Source of the DNA: Paenibacillus glycinis
GTDB lineage: Bacteria; Bacillota; Bacilli; Paenibacillales; Paenibacillaceae
Reading direction: 5' to 3'
DNA: 64,000 nt
Assembly: GCF_009909185.1 (NCBI RefSeq)
Contig: NZ_JAAAMV010000027.1
Span: 106,017-170,016 of the forward strand
Shown: one piece after another, positions 17,881 through 26,765 of the stretch
How the letters are laid out: each line of letters opens with the position of its first letter
Numbering within the stretch: position 1 is the first letter of the stretch
Translations under genes and position numbers: made by a program
Notes under the pieces: model-generated
Told to the model about the DNA's origin: nothing
Databases searched by the model: none
The model's input: only the letters and a program-made list of their open reading frames with translations

Positions 17881-18768
17881 GTGATAAGCGGCGCCGCGCA
17901 CACGAGGGCGATCCGAGCTCCGCGGGAGCTCGCGGAATCCCCGAACCAAAGCGAGCTGAAGCTGAAGGGCTTGTCCGTGATCGAGACGTGCACGCATACC
18001 GAAGGAAAACAGGGCTCGATGTTTCTCGAGGACCATCTGATCCTGTGCGTGCTTCGCGGCAGCTACGCGGTCCGGCACGGCAATCGGTCGTATACGGTGC
18101 GACGCAACGAGATGGTGCTGCTCAAGAAAGCCATCGTGATCGAATACGAGAAGACGGGCGAACCGGACGACGGGCATATGCTCGAATATATGATGTTTTT
18201 CTTGAAGGACGAGCTGTTGAACGATTTCGTGAAAATGGCGAAGATCGCATCCGCGCAGCCGGCCGAACCCGAGCCGGTCTCGATTTTGCCGATGAACCGG
18301 CGCCTGCTGGCTTACGTGGAGTCGCTCCGGCCGTATTTTCACGATCGGGACGGCATCGAGGACGGTCTGGTCAGGCTGAAGCTGCTCGAATTGTTGTTCG
18401 ATCTGGCGCACGCCGACGAAAGCGCGATGAAGCAGCTGCTGCAGATGAAACAGCAGGCGCGCTCCACGATCGCCGCCGTCGTCGAAGAGAACGTGATGAA
18501 TCCCGTCTCGTTGAACGACCTGGCCTATCTGTCCGGCCGCAGCCTGTCGAGCTTCAAACGGGAATTCCAAACGATCTACAACCTCCCGCCTTCGCAGTGG
18601 ATCCGCGGCAAACGGCTGGATAAGGCGAGAGAGCTGCTGCTGTTCTCCTCGTTATCGGTGACCGATGTCTGTTATGCCACGGGCTTCGAGAACGTGGCGC
18701 ATTTCTCGCGCGTATTCAAGGAACGTTTCGGCGAATCCCCTTCGTCGTACAGGAAGCAATCAAGCTGA
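17881..18768 (+). CDS. AraC family transcriptional regulator (ExsA-like N-domain)
   Basis: About 295 residues. An N-terminal sensor region with a cupin-like pattern (LILCVLRGSYAVRHGNRSY, residues about 40-120) precedes a C-terminal double helix-turn-helix (VSLNDLAYLSGRSLSSFKR and TDVCYATGFENVAHFSRVF, the latter close to the AraC signature). I prefer GTG 17881, which has AAGAAGGGG at proper spacing; GTG 17872 overlaps that site. A TATACT -10 hexamer lies near 17817. It is divergent from the aldolase gene and upstream of the SDR gene; either could be a target. Confidence 0.87.
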   Translation: MISGAAHTRAIRAPRELAESPNQSELKLKGLSVIETCTHTEGKQGSMFLEDHLILCVLRGSYAVRHGNRSYTVRRNEMVLLKKAIVIEYEKTGEPDDGHMLEYMMFFLKDELLNDFVKMAKIASAQPAEPEPVSILPMNRRLLAYVESLRPYFHDRDGIEDGLVRLKLLELLFDLAHADESAMKQLLQMKQQARSTIAAVVEENVMNPVSLNDLAYLSGRSLSSFKREFQTIYNLPPSQWIRGKRLDKARELLLFSSLSVTDVCYATGFENVAHFSRVFKERFGESPSSYRKQSS

Positions 18769-18935
18769 TTCCATCCAAAGTCTTCGTTCGGCCGGCGGCC
18801 GGGCGAAGGCTTTTTTACTTTGAGCCAAATGATCAAATCCGGTGAACCGGGCAGCAAAGAACAGCTTCGCGGACGATGGTATTCTTAATCCCGTAAGCCG
18901 CGTCGCACCTCATACGGAGAAAGGGAGATCAGATA

Positions 18936-19784
18936 ATGAGCAATCCGAAAACATGGTTCATCACCGGCGTATCCAGAGGGATCGGACTTGAAATCACGAA
19001 AGCCGCCTTGGCGGCAGGCGATAAAGTCGTCGGCACGGTCCGGAGCAACCCGGAACGGCTGGCGGCGCAATTAAACCATCCGCATGCCTCCATCGTCGTG
19101 CTCGACGTCACGGACGAGCGCCAAGCCCAAGAAGCCGCCCGGCAGGCGATCGAGCGCTTCGGGAGCATCGACGTGCTCGTCAACAATGCGGGCTACGGCT
19201 TGCTCGGCGCGGTGGAGGAAGCCACGAACGAAGAAGTGAAACGCAATTTCGACGCGAACGTGTTCGGATTGCTGAACGTTACCCGCGCGGTGCTGCCTTA
19301 TATGCGGGAACGCCGTTCCGGCCGCGTCATCAACCTCTCGTCGGTCGGCGGATTGTCCGGGCTGGCGGGTTGGGGCGTGTACGGCGCCACCAAATTCGCG
19401 GTGGAGGGCTTGACCGAAGCGATGGCGACGGAGCTCGCGCCGCTCGGCGTCTTCGCGACGGCGGTCGAGCCGGGATTTTTCCGGACGGAATTTCTGGATA
19501 CGTCGTCGCTCGTGCGGACCGGCAACGTCATCGCGGACTACGCGGAGACGGTCGGCGAGATGAGAGGCTACGCCACGCTGGTCAACAAGAAGCAGCCCGG
19601 CGATCCGGCGAAGCTCGCGCAGGCCGTCATCCGGTTGGCGCATGCCGAGAAGCCGCCGGTTCATCTGCCGCTGGGCAACGACACGCTGGCCATGTACGGA
19701 GACAAGACGACCAAGTTCCAGCAGGAGATCGCGCAATGGCATGACGTCATCACCGGCACCGACCATGACGACGTGAAGCATTGA
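18936..19784 (+). CDS. SDR family NAD(P)-dependent oxidoreductase
   Basis: 282 residues, classical short-chain dehydrogenase. Nucleotide-binding TGVSRGIG near residue 10, NNAG (VNNAGYGLLG), catalytic Ser in INLSSVGG, and YGATK. Sequence resembles the group of ketoreductase-like SDRs common as single genes next to AraC regulators. GGGAG upstream. Substrate unknown. About 165 bp after the AraC gene on the same strand, so it is a reasonable target of that regulator. Confidence 0.9.
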   Translation: MSNPKTWFITGVSRGIGLEITKAALAAGDKVVGTVRSNPERLAAQLNHPHASIVVLDVTDERQAQEAARQAIERFGSIDVLVNNAGYGLLGAVEEATNEEVKRNFDANVFGLLNVTRAVLPYMRERRSGRVINLSSVGGLSGLAGWGVYGATKFAVEGLTEAMATELAPLGVFATAVEPGFFRTEFLDTSSLVRTGNVIADYAETVGEMRGYATLVNKKQPGDPAKLAQAVIRLAHAEKPPVHLPLGNDTLAMYGDKTTKFQQEIAQWHDVITGTDHDDVKH

Positions 19785-20130
19785 CCGCGGCGCGGCCTGA
19801 CGAACCTGCCGCGGCAAGCCGCCGGACGAACCGCGATTCGCGGCAGGGAACGAGCGGCTTCGGCGCGGCAGGGCGATCTGCCGTCATCGGTATGGCGAAG
19901 CGCCGGTCCGTGCCGGGTTACTTTCGCCATACCGGGATACATGAAGGTGCCTTCTTCCCGACCGGCGAGCATGGGGACATAATGGACGTACGCTGCAGCG
20001 AAAGCAAAGCACGTCATTACTATTCTCGGGGGCTGGATGGCGCATTCCCGCTTCTCGGCACGAGACAACGTTTATCGGATAGCTGCCTGATGCAAAACAG
20101 GCTACATTATATAGAAGGAAGGCATAAATA
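19785..20130. other. Intergenic region upstream of the luciferase-like gene
   Basis: About 345 bp with no convincing gene. A perfect 11-bp inverted repeat GGTATGGCGAA (19889-19899) / TTCGCCATACC (19923-19933) with a 23-nt loop may be the terminator-like end of the SDR transcript or a regulator site. No clear promoter could be assigned. Confidence 0.5.
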
Positions 20131-21216
20131 ATGGAAAATATTACACAAAACGAAAATCGCGCCGGGGTGCCGAATTTCGAATTTGGCCTCTATACGTTCG
20201 GGGATTTGATTCCGGATCCGGCGAACGGCGCGCGGATCGGCGCGCGGCAGCGTCTTCGCGAGATCGTGGACGCCGCCGTGCTGGCGGACGAGGCGGGGTT
20301 TGACCTGTTCGGCGTCGGCGAGCATCATACGCTGGATTTCGCGGCGATCTCGACGCCAGTCGTGCTCGCCGCGATCGCCCAGGCGACGAGGCGAATCCGC
20401 TTGACCAGCGCGACGACGATCATGAGCACCGTCGACCCCGTGCGCTTGTTCGAGGATTTCGCGACGGTGGACCTGCTGTCGGACGGACGCGCGGAAATCA
20501 TCGCCGGCCGCGGCGCGTTCGTCGATTCGTATCCGCTGTTCGGGTACGATCTCGCCGATTACGGTCAACTGTTCGCGGAGAAGCTCGGGCTGTTCCTGAA
20601 ACTCGGCGAACGGGAGCGAGTCAGCTGGAGCGGCCGCTTCCGCAGCGCGATTCACGATTTGGAGATTGCCCCGCGGCCGGTACAGGAGCGGCTGCCGGTA
20701 TGGATCGGGGTAGGAGGAACGCCCGAGAGCGCCAAGAATGCCGGCCGGCTAGGGCTTGGCATGGCGCTGGCCTTGCTTGGCGGAATGCCCGAGCGGGCCA
20801 AGCCGCTCGTCGATCTGTACCGGCAAGCAGGCATCGAAGCAGGCCATGATCCGGCCGGGCTCAAGGTCGCCGTTTCCAGTCACGGGTACGTGGCGGAGAC
20901 GAGCCGCCAGGCGATCGAGGAATTTTATCCGTATTACGGCAGCTACATGAACAAGTTTCTGGGTCAGCGGACGGGAAGAAGCGGCATATCGCGCCATGAA
21001 TTCGAGCTTGCGGTCGGTCCCGAAACCGCGCTAGCGGTCGGCAGTCCCCAGCAGGTGATCGAGAAAATACTCCATCAGCATGAATTGTTCGGCAATACGA
21101 GGTATATCGCCCAGCTGGACGTCGGCGGCATGCCTTACGCCAAGGTCGCGAAAGCGATCGAGATGCTGGCCGTTCATGTTGCGCCGGTCGTGCGGCGCGA
21201 GCTGGCGCGTTCATAA
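20131..21216 (+). CDS. LLM class flavin-dependent oxidoreductase (luciferase-like)
   Basis: 361 residues with the bacterial luciferase-like TIM-barrel pattern: FGLYTFGD, ADEAGFDLFGVGEHH, TSATTIMSTVDPVRLFEDFATVDLLSDGRAEIIAGRG, and the later GVGGTPESAKNAGRLGLGMALALLGG. Uses FMN or F420-like flavin by family; in Firmicutes FMN supplied by a separate reductase is most likely. GAAGGAAGG precedes the ATG. Substrate unknown. Followed by a terminator-like hairpin. Confidence 0.9.
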   Translation: MENITQNENRAGVPNFEFGLYTFGDLIPDPANGARIGARQRLREIVDAAVLADEAGFDLFGVGEHHTLDFAAISTPVVLAAIAQATRRIRLTSATTIMSTVDPVRLFEDFATVDLLSDGRAEIIAGRGAFVDSYPLFGYDLADYGQLFAEKLGLFLKLGERERVSWSGRFRSAIHDLEIAPRPVQERLPVWIGVGGTPESAKNAGRLGLGMALALLGGMPERAKPLVDLYRQAGIEAGHDPAGLKVAVSSHGYVAETSRQAIEEFYPYYGSYMNKFLGQRTGRSGISRHEFELAVGPETALAVGSPQQVIEKILHQHELFGNTRYIAQLDVGGMPYAKVAKAIEMLAVHVAPVVRRELARS

Positions 21217-21243
21217 GGTTTCAACCGCAATGCGATCGATCAA

Positions 21244-21272
21244 GCCAAGCAGGGAAGGCTGCTTGGTTTAAT
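21244..21272 (+). terminator. Terminator-like hairpin after the luciferase-like gene
   Basis: GCCAAGCAG / CTGCTTGGt stem with a 6-nt loop and a short TTTAAT tail, about 30 bp after the stop codon. Confidence 0.6.
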
Positions 21273-21305
21273 CGACAAATTAATTTGTGCAAGTCGGAGC
21301 TTTAG

Positions 21306-21642
21306 GTATTCGCAACCGTACAGATCAACAACATGGGTCCTGCCGTTCTATGGGCGCTTAACGGGCGCTGCCCGTGACAAACGCTGGGAATCCCCCGAGC
21401 TTCGGCTTGAATTCAGCACGGTAGGCTCCTTCGTGCTTGTTGCGGGAACCGACGAAGCGTTGGCGTCCGTAACGGATATTCACAGCATTCTGTTCGTGGA
21501 TTCCCTCCGGGAATTCATGGATTTCTTCGCCGCGAGCGGCGTGCCGATCCTTCGCGGCCCGCTTACCAACCCGATCGGCACGCTGATCATCGTCAAGCAT
21601 CCGGACGGGCAAGCGGTCGAATATTTGCAGCCGCATGACTGA
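21306..21642 (+). pseudogene. Broken VOC (glyoxalase-like) family gene
   Basis: The frame ending at 21642 encodes a typical VOC C-terminal half (FVDSLREFMDFFAASGVPI and GTLIIVKHPDGQAVEYLQP). Extending the same frame upstream gives FYGRLTGAARDKRWESPEL, and a different frame further upstream gives VFATVQINNM, the usual VOC N-terminus. The join requires a one-base shift near 21345-21350, and a TAG stop (21303-21305) with no start codon lies just before the N-terminal part. So the gene lost its start and reading frame. Remaining size would fit a protein of about 112 residues. Confidence 0.65.
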
Positions 21643-21730
21643 GCGGAGGACCGGAAAAGATTGTCGAATGACGACAGAATCGAGAATAACCGACGAGCAC
21701 TAATTGTCGGTCGACGGCGATCGCCGCAGC

Positions 21731-21770
21731 AAAAAACGGTTTTCTCCTCCAGGAGACAACCGTTTTTTGT
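21731..21770 (-). terminator. Terminator of the ABC exporter gene
   Basis: Stem AAAACGGTT-TCTCC / GGAGA-AACCGTTTT with A- and T-runs on both sides, 15 bp past the stop codon; works on both strands. Confidence 0.85.
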
Positions 21771-21784
21771 GTTCTGCCGTGCGC

Positions 21785-23530
21785 TTACGCCAGCTGGAAC
21801 TGTTTGGCGTACAGCCGGGCATACGAGCCGTCGCGCGCGAGCAGCTCCTCGTGCGCCCCTTGCTCGGCGATGCCGTCCTTCGTCAACACGATGATCCGTC
21901 CGGCGTTTCGGATCGTGGACAGGCGATGGGCCACCACGATGGTCGTGCGCCCTTGCGCCAACGCGTCCAGCGATGCCTTGACGATGCTTTCGCTTTCGTT
22001 GTCCAGGGCGCTCGTCGCTTCGTCGAAGATCAGCACGGGCGGGTTCTTCAGGAAGACGCGCGCGATGCTCAGCCGCTGCTTCTGGCCGCCCGACAGCTTA
22101 ACGCCGCGCTGGCCGATTTCCGAGAGGTAGCCCTGCGGCAGGCTCGTGATGAATTCATGGGCATGGGCGCGCTTCGCCGCAGCGACGACCGCTTCGTCGC
22201 TGGCCGAAGGGTCTCCGTAACGGATATTATCCATCACCGTGCCCGCGAACAGATACACGTCCTGCTGCACCACCCCGACGCTGCCGCGGAGCGACTGCAG
22301 CTCGAGATGCCGGACGTTGACGCCATCGAGCAGCACTTCGCCCGAAGAGGCTTCATAGAAGCGGGGAATCAGCGAGCACAGCGTCGTTTTCCCGACGCCG
22401 GAGGGACCGACGAGCGCCACGTACTCGCCGGGCAGGACCCGCAGCGACAGATCGCGGAAGACGGGGCTTAGAGGCTCCTCGTACCGGAAAGTGACGCGCC
22501 GGAACTCGATCTCGCCGCGTATATCTGTCAGAATCCGGGCATCCGGCACGTTCGCGATAGCCGGCCGAATGGACATGAGCTCATGAAAACGCTGAAAACC
22601 GGTGATGCCTTCCTGCAGCTGCGTGCTCATGTGCGTCAGGCGTTGAACGGGCTCGATCATATAGCCGACGTACAGCAAGAACGTGATTAGATCCGCCAGA
22701 TCCAACGTTTGGCGTACGATGCCGGCGCTGCCGAACACGATCACCGTGACGGAGATGAGCTGAATAATCGTTTCGAAGCTGTTGTAAAATAACGCTTCGG
22801 CCTTGTACGTGTTCCTGCGGCTGTCGAGAAACCGGTCGTTTTCCCGATTGAACTTCTCGATCTCGACGCGTTCGCCCGCGAACGATTGCACGGCCCGGAT
22901 GCCCGCGAGGCTGTCCTCGACCTGCGCGTTCACGTCGGCGATCCGTTCTTTGTTCGTTCGCATCGCCCGATTCAACCGCTTATTGAAATACAACGATAAC
23001 GCGCCCATCACGGGCAGGAAGCAGAACACCGCGATCGTCAGCGGCGCGTTGATCATGAACAAGACCGCGAACGCGCCGGCGAACCGGACGAAATACTTGA
23101 CGTAATCCTCCGGTCCGTGATGGTACAGCTCGGAGACCAGCAGCAGATCGTTCGTGATGCGGGACATGAGCTGGCCGGTCTTCTCTTTGTCGTAGAAGCC
23201 GAAGCCCAGCTGCTGCATATGCGCGAACAGCTCGCCGCGCAGGTCGCGCTCCATGCGGGCGCCGACCAGATGCCCCTTGTAATCCACGAAGTAATTGCCG
23301 GCATTCTGAACCGCGATCAGGACGAGCATCAGCCCGCCGATCCAATAGACGCCGCGCAGCGCGACGGACAAGTCGCCGGTCAGGACGTCCTTCGTGATAT
23401 GCCGCACGAGCAGCGGGAATACCAGCGCGGCGGCGGATACGACGAAGGCGCAGGCCAAGATCGCCAGGAACAGGGTCAGGTAAGGCTTGTAGTAAGACAG
23501 AAACTTTCTCATCGGAAAACGCATGCGCAT
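21785..23530 (-). CDS. ABC transporter permease/ATP-binding fusion (MsbA/MDR-like half transporter)
   Basis: 581-residue half transporter: six-helix type I exporter domain (residues about 1-310) and a nucleotide-binding domain with Walker A GPSGVGKTT, signature LSGGQKQRLSIAR, Walker B VLIFDEATSALD and H-loop VAHRLSTI. Probably works as a homodimer exporting lipids or drugs. ATG 23530 is chosen because AAAAGGGG lies upstream; the longer in-frame start at 23566 has no site. It stands alone on the minus strand. Confidence 0.92.
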   Translation of the reverse strand: MRMRFPMRKFLSYYKPYLTLFLAILACAFVVSAAALVFPLLVRHITKDVLTGDLSVALRGVYWIGGLMLVLIAVQNAGNYFVDYKGHLVGARMERDLRGELFAHMQQLGFGFYDKEKTGQLMSRITNDLLLVSELYHHGPEDYVKYFVRFAGAFAVLFMINAPLTIAVFCFLPVMGALSLYFNKRLNRAMRTNKERIADVNAQVEDSLAGIRAVQSFAGERVEIEKFNRENDRFLDSRRNTYKAEALFYNSFETIIQLISVTVIVFGSAGIVRQTLDLADLITFLLYVGYMIEPVQRLTHMSTQLQEGITGFQRFHELMSIRPAIANVPDARILTDIRGEIEFRRVTFRYEEPLSPVFRDLSLRVLPGEYVALVGPSGVGKTTLCSLIPRFYEASSGEVLLDGVNVRHLELQSLRGSVGVVQQDVYLFAGTVMDNIRYGDPSASDEAVVAAAKRAHAHEFITSLPQGYLSEIGQRGVKLSGGQKQRLSIARVFLKNPPVLIFDEATSALDNESESIVKASLDALAQGRTTIVVAHRLSTIRNAGRIIVLTKDGIAEQGAHEELLARDGSYARLYAKQFQLA

Positions 23531-23854
23531 GTGTAGCCCCTTTTCGTGTTTTTTGGACACCTGCAAGGGGGTGCGGCGTTGGATTGCTACGTTCGCGGTC
23601 CGCCCTCGTATGGCTGAATGGCTGGAATCGTCGCGTTTCTCATGTTATGGCCTCCTTGTTCGTAATGACTTGTATTATAAGGGAAATCAGGCGCGGATGC
23701 GCGAAAATGGCGTCGTTTTTTCGAGGGAATGTTAAAGTTTTTCTTAAATCTGAGAAAATGTTAATCCAACGCTTGCATTTTGCCGTGTTATAATTTTGCC
23801 CAGAACGATCGTTGGAAGCACCATCCAACCAACTTGCTCTGCTGGGAGGTACGC
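23531..23854. other. Divergent promoter region of the ABC exporter and SleB-like genes
   Basis: About 320 bp. TATAAT hexamers occur on the minus strand (23675-23680) for the exporter and on the plus strand near 23788 for the hydrolase, the latter without a well-spaced TTGACA. An imperfect TTTTCT...AGAAAA dyad lies near 23740-23760. No gene was found. Confidence 0.5.
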
Positions 23855-24850
23855 ATGACTAGAGACGGTAAGCCAGTGAGAAGATTGATGATGGCCTTGA
23901 TATTGGGAGTGGCGCTGCTGTGCCTTGCCCCGTTGTCCAGCGTCTCCGCGCAGGACGCTGCGGCGGCTAACGGCATCGCGATCAAAGTGAACGGGACGAC
24001 GGCGAAGAAGATCGGACTCTTATTCGTATCCGAGGGCAGGCTGTACGCGCCCGTGGCCCGCATCGCCGAATTATTGGGCGCGGCGTCGAAATGGGATAAC
24101 GTCAACGAGGAATTGACCATACATACGGCGGTAAACGATACGATCGTGCTCGGAAACGGCGTTCCGGTCGTCTATTTCAACGAAGGACGTTACCGGATGG
24201 ACGCGTATCCGTTCCTGAAATCCGGACGGCTGTATATGCCGCTGCGCCAATTGGCGGAATTGCTGCATGCCGACATGAAGGCGAACGCCGGCCAAGACGC
24301 GATCGAGCTGACGACGGTGAAGCCGGCGGTCGTCACGGAAGACGCCGGCTTGGATGAGATAAGCAAGACCGCGGGCGGCAGCAAGACCGCTTTGCTGAAG
24401 CGCAACGATCTGGACGCCAAGTCCCAGGTCAAGCCGGGAACGAAGCTCAAGGTGATCATGCCGTCGTTTCTGGAGAAACCCGCGAAGCCGTTCACGGAAT
24501 CGGACCTGATGCTGCTCGCGAAGATTACGATGGTGGAGGCCGGCTACGAACCGTTCGAGGGCCAGCTTGCGTTGGCGAACGTGATCTTGAACCGGGTCAA
24601 GGATCCGAAATTCCCGGATACGATACATGACGTGATCTATTCCGGCAGGCAGTTTCCGCCGGCACATAACGGGCTGCTCGACAAGAGCAAGCCGAACGCG
24701 TCCTCGCTGCGCGCCGCCAAGGATGCGCTGAACGGACGCAACAACATCAAAGACGCGGTCTATTTCTTTAATCCCGAGGTTTCCCGGGGTCCGTACTGGT
24801 CCAGCCTGGACGAGATCGCGACGATCGGGCATCATCGTTTCGCAAGATAA
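23855..24850 (+). CDS. Secreted cell wall hydrolase (SleB/Hydrolase_2 type) with stalk domain
   Basis: 331 residues: signal peptide (MTRDGKPVRRLMMALILGVA), stalk/copper amine oxidase N-like domain (about 40-150), linker, then a C-terminal Hydrolase_2 domain with ITMVEAGYEPFEGQLALAN and GRQFPPAHNG, the pattern of SleB/CwlJ lytic enzymes that act on spore cortex; the Glu of VEAGYE is the likely catalytic acid. GGGAGG precedes ATG 23855. The family acts in germination or cell-wall turnover. Unlike SleB it carries a stalk rather than a peptidoglycan-binding domain, so vegetative wall turnover is also possible. Confidence 0.87.
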   Translation: MTRDGKPVRRLMMALILGVALLCLAPLSSVSAQDAAAANGIAIKVNGTTAKKIGLLFVSEGRLYAPVARIAELLGAASKWDNVNEELTIHTAVNDTIVLGNGVPVVYFNEGRYRMDAYPFLKSGRLYMPLRQLAELLHADMKANAGQDAIELTTVKPAVVTEDAGLDEISKTAGGSKTALLKRNDLDAKSQVKPGTKLKVIMPSFLEKPAKPFTESDLMLLAKITMVEAGYEPFEGQLALANVILNRVKDPKFPDTIHDVIYSGRQFPPAHNGLLDKSKPNASSLRAAKDALNGRNNIKDAVYFFNPEVSRGPYWSSLDEIATIGHHRFAR

Positions 24851-24884
24851 GGAAAGACAAGGCCGGCAGGCAATAAAGCAGGGT

Positions 24885-24916
24885 CAAGCGCCATAAGAGC
24901 GCTTGGCTTTTTTTTT
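24885..24916 (+). terminator. Terminator of the SleB-like gene
   Basis: CAAGCGC / GCGCTTG stem with an 7-nt loop followed by nine T residues. Confidence 0.85.
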
Positions 24917-25037
24917 ATGTCTCATTAGAGAACGATCGGTATTATAAAAAACGGCATGTACAGGCGTCGATTCGATCGCTAAACGGGATACTTCAATAGT
25001 CGTGCGGAGAGATCCGCCAACTACCCAAATATTATAG

Positions 25038-25067
25038 TTGACTGGACGTTCTTAAATAGCGTATAGT
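25038..25067 (+). promoter_or_regulatory. Promoter upstream of the MFS pump leader, with operator-like motif in the spacer
   Basis: TTGACT (25038-25043), 18-bp spacer, TATAGT (25062-25067). The spacer contains TTCTTAAA (25049-25056), which recurs twice downstream inside inverted repeats. A regulator bound to this motif would block polymerase. Confidence 0.65.
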
Positions 25068-25109
25068 GTGATACAGGATACGAAGCATGCGCGAATACAT
25101 CGCCTGCTA

Positions 25110-25140
25110 GTTTAAGAACGGTTATTCTTAAACGAATAAC
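25110..25140. repeat. Two overlapping inverted repeats in the MFS pump leader
   Basis: GTTTAAGAA / TTCTTAAAC (25110-25118 and 25125-25133, perfect 9-bp arms) overlaps GTTATTC / GAATAAC (25121-25127 and 25134-25140, perfect 7-bp arms). Because they share bases 25121-25133 the two RNA hairpins exclude one another; as DNA they may be regulator sites sharing the TTCTTAAA motif with the promoter spacer. Confidence 0.6.
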
Positions 25141-25186
25141 ATCGTTGCGGCATGAGAAACTAAATAAACGAATCGGGGGAGTTGAA

Positions 25187-25249
25187 ATGACGGGCATTGC
25201 GGCAAAAGTCGCCTTGAACAGGATGGCCGAAGAGCGCTTTCTGTTATAG
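25187..25249 (+). CDS. 20-codon leader peptide upstream of the Tet(L)-like pump
   Basis: ATG 25187 preceded at 5 nt by GGGGGAG, 20 codons (starts MTGIAAKVALNR), TAG 25247. It lies between the promoter and the MFS gene. The known tet(L)/tet(K) genes of Gram-positive bacteria also carry a 20-codon leader peptide; this one has a different sequence. The last leader bases TTATAG (25244-25249) can pair with CTATAA (25303-25308), which runs into the pump ribosome binding site, so translation of the leader could control access to the second site. Confidence 0.6.
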   Translation: MTGIAAKVALNRMAEERFLL

Positions 25250-25322
25250 CGACCGAATTCTTCCTTGGTAAACGCAGGCTTCGAATACCTGATATCATTC
25301 TTCTATAAAGGTGGGGAAACCA

Positions 25323-26702
25323 ATGATAAAAAGCAAGCAAGCATCGATCGATGCCGGTCAAGGAACCATGAAGGAAGGTCCGGTTACCCTTCTGCTGGGG
25401 TTCACGATCGTGCTCGTCATCATGAATACGATGATGTTCAATTTGGCCTTGCCGGACGTCGCCAAGGATTATCAGCTGTCCGGCGCGTCGACGTCCTGGA
25501 TCGTCACGGGCTATTCGATCGTCTTCGCGATGGCCTCCATTACGTACAGCCGGTTATCCGACTTTATTCCGATCCGCAAGCTGTTCATCATCGGCATCCT
25601 GTCGCTGAGCCTGGCGGCGATCGCAGGCCTGTTCACCAACAGCTTCGTCATGCTGATTATCGTCCGCATTCTTCAAGCATCCGGAGCAGGCTCTATCGCG
25701 GCATTGTCGTTGAACCTGATTTCCCGTTACATTCCGATCGAGCGGCGCGGCAAAGCGATGGCCCTCACGATGTCTTCCATCTCGCTCGGCCTCGGTCTCG
25801 GACCGGTCGTCGGCGGCGCGATCGTCGAATATATGGGCTGGCATTATCTATTCGGGGTTACGGGATTGACCCTGCTGCTTATACCGCTGTACGTCGTGCT
25901 TATTCCGAAGGAAAAGCCGCGCAGCGGCAACTTCGACGCCTTGGGCGCGTTGTTCATCGGCGCGGGAACGACCGGATTGCTGCTCTTCCTGACGAATCAT
26001 TCCTGGATCTCGTTGATTGGCGGTCTGCTGGGGCTCGTGCTGTTCAGCTTCCGCATCCGTTCGGCCAAGGATCCCTTCGTGCTTCCGGTGCTGTTCCGCA
26101 ATCGTTCGTTTCTCATCCTGAGCGCGGTCGGCATCGCCGGTTATCTCAGCAGCTTTGCGACGCTGTTCCTGATGCCGCAGATTCTCGTCAAACAATACGG
26201 GCTCAGCGCGATCGAAGCGGGCTTCGTGATCTTTCCGGGCTCTTTCTTGGCCATATTCGTATCCAGACGCGCGGGTAAAATCATCGACTTGCGCGGAAAC
26301 AGCACCATCATCCGTTTTGTCCCGATAGCGCTGCTCTTGTCGGTCTTGTTGTTCGCCTTATTCCAAGGAAGCTCGTACATCGCGATCTTGCTGATCTATA
26401 TTCTGATGAGCATCAGCTTCACGATCATATCGAGCAGCGTGTCGAATGAAATCTCGCGGATCCTGATCCCCGCGCAGATCGGCTCCGGTCTCGGCCTGTT
26501 CCAGCTCCTGCAATTTTTCAGCGGGGCGTTCGCCGTGGCCATGTCCGCAAGCGCGTTGACCTGGCAGAAGAATCTGCCGATCAAGGAAGCCTACAGCAAC
26601 ATCTACTGGGGATTGGCGGTTATAGTTATTTTGGCCATCGGATGCGCGTTTATGTATCTCCGCTCCCATGTCAGAAGGCAAAAGGCGCTGGCATCCTCAT
26701 AA
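25323..26702 (+). CDS. MFS efflux transporter, Tet(L)/Tet(K)-like DHA2 group
   Basis: 459 residues, 12-14 membrane helices, proton-driven exporter of the DHA2 type. Landmarks shared with Tet(L)/Tet(K): a start like MNTMMFNLALPDVAKDY, STSWIVTGYSIVFAMASI, YSRLSDF (motif A), GRILQASGAG-like RILQASGAGS, and GLGLGPVVGGAI (motif C of exporters). Length equals Tet(L). ATG 25323 follows AAAGGTGGGG; a GTG 12 nt upstream overlaps it. It may pump tetracycline or another drug; sequence similarity judged by eye only. Confidence 0.85.
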   Translation: MIKSKQASIDAGQGTMKEGPVTLLLGFTIVLVIMNTMMFNLALPDVAKDYQLSGASTSWIVTGYSIVFAMASITYSRLSDFIPIRKLFIIGILSLSLAAIAGLFTNSFVMLIIVRILQASGAGSIAALSLNLISRYIPIERRGKAMALTMSSISLGLGLGPVVGGAIVEYMGWHYLFGVTGLTLLLIPLYVVLIPKEKPRSGNFDALGALFIGAGTTGLLLFLTNHSWISLIGGLLGLVLFSFRIRSAKDPFVLPVLFRNRSFLILSAVGIAGYLSSFATLFLMPQILVKQYGLSAIEAGFVIFPGSFLAIFVSRRAGKIIDLRGNSTIIRFVPIALLLSVLLFALFQGSSYIAILLIYILMSISFTIISSSVSNEISRILIPAQIGSGLGLFQLLQFFSGAFAVAMSASALTWQKNLPIKEAYSNIYWGLAVIVILAIGCAFMYLRSHVRRQKALASS

Positions 26703-26765
26703 CGGAACGGAAAGATAAATAAAACCTTCCGTTTCGGATCGCATGAATAGGGAACATACTTGCAA

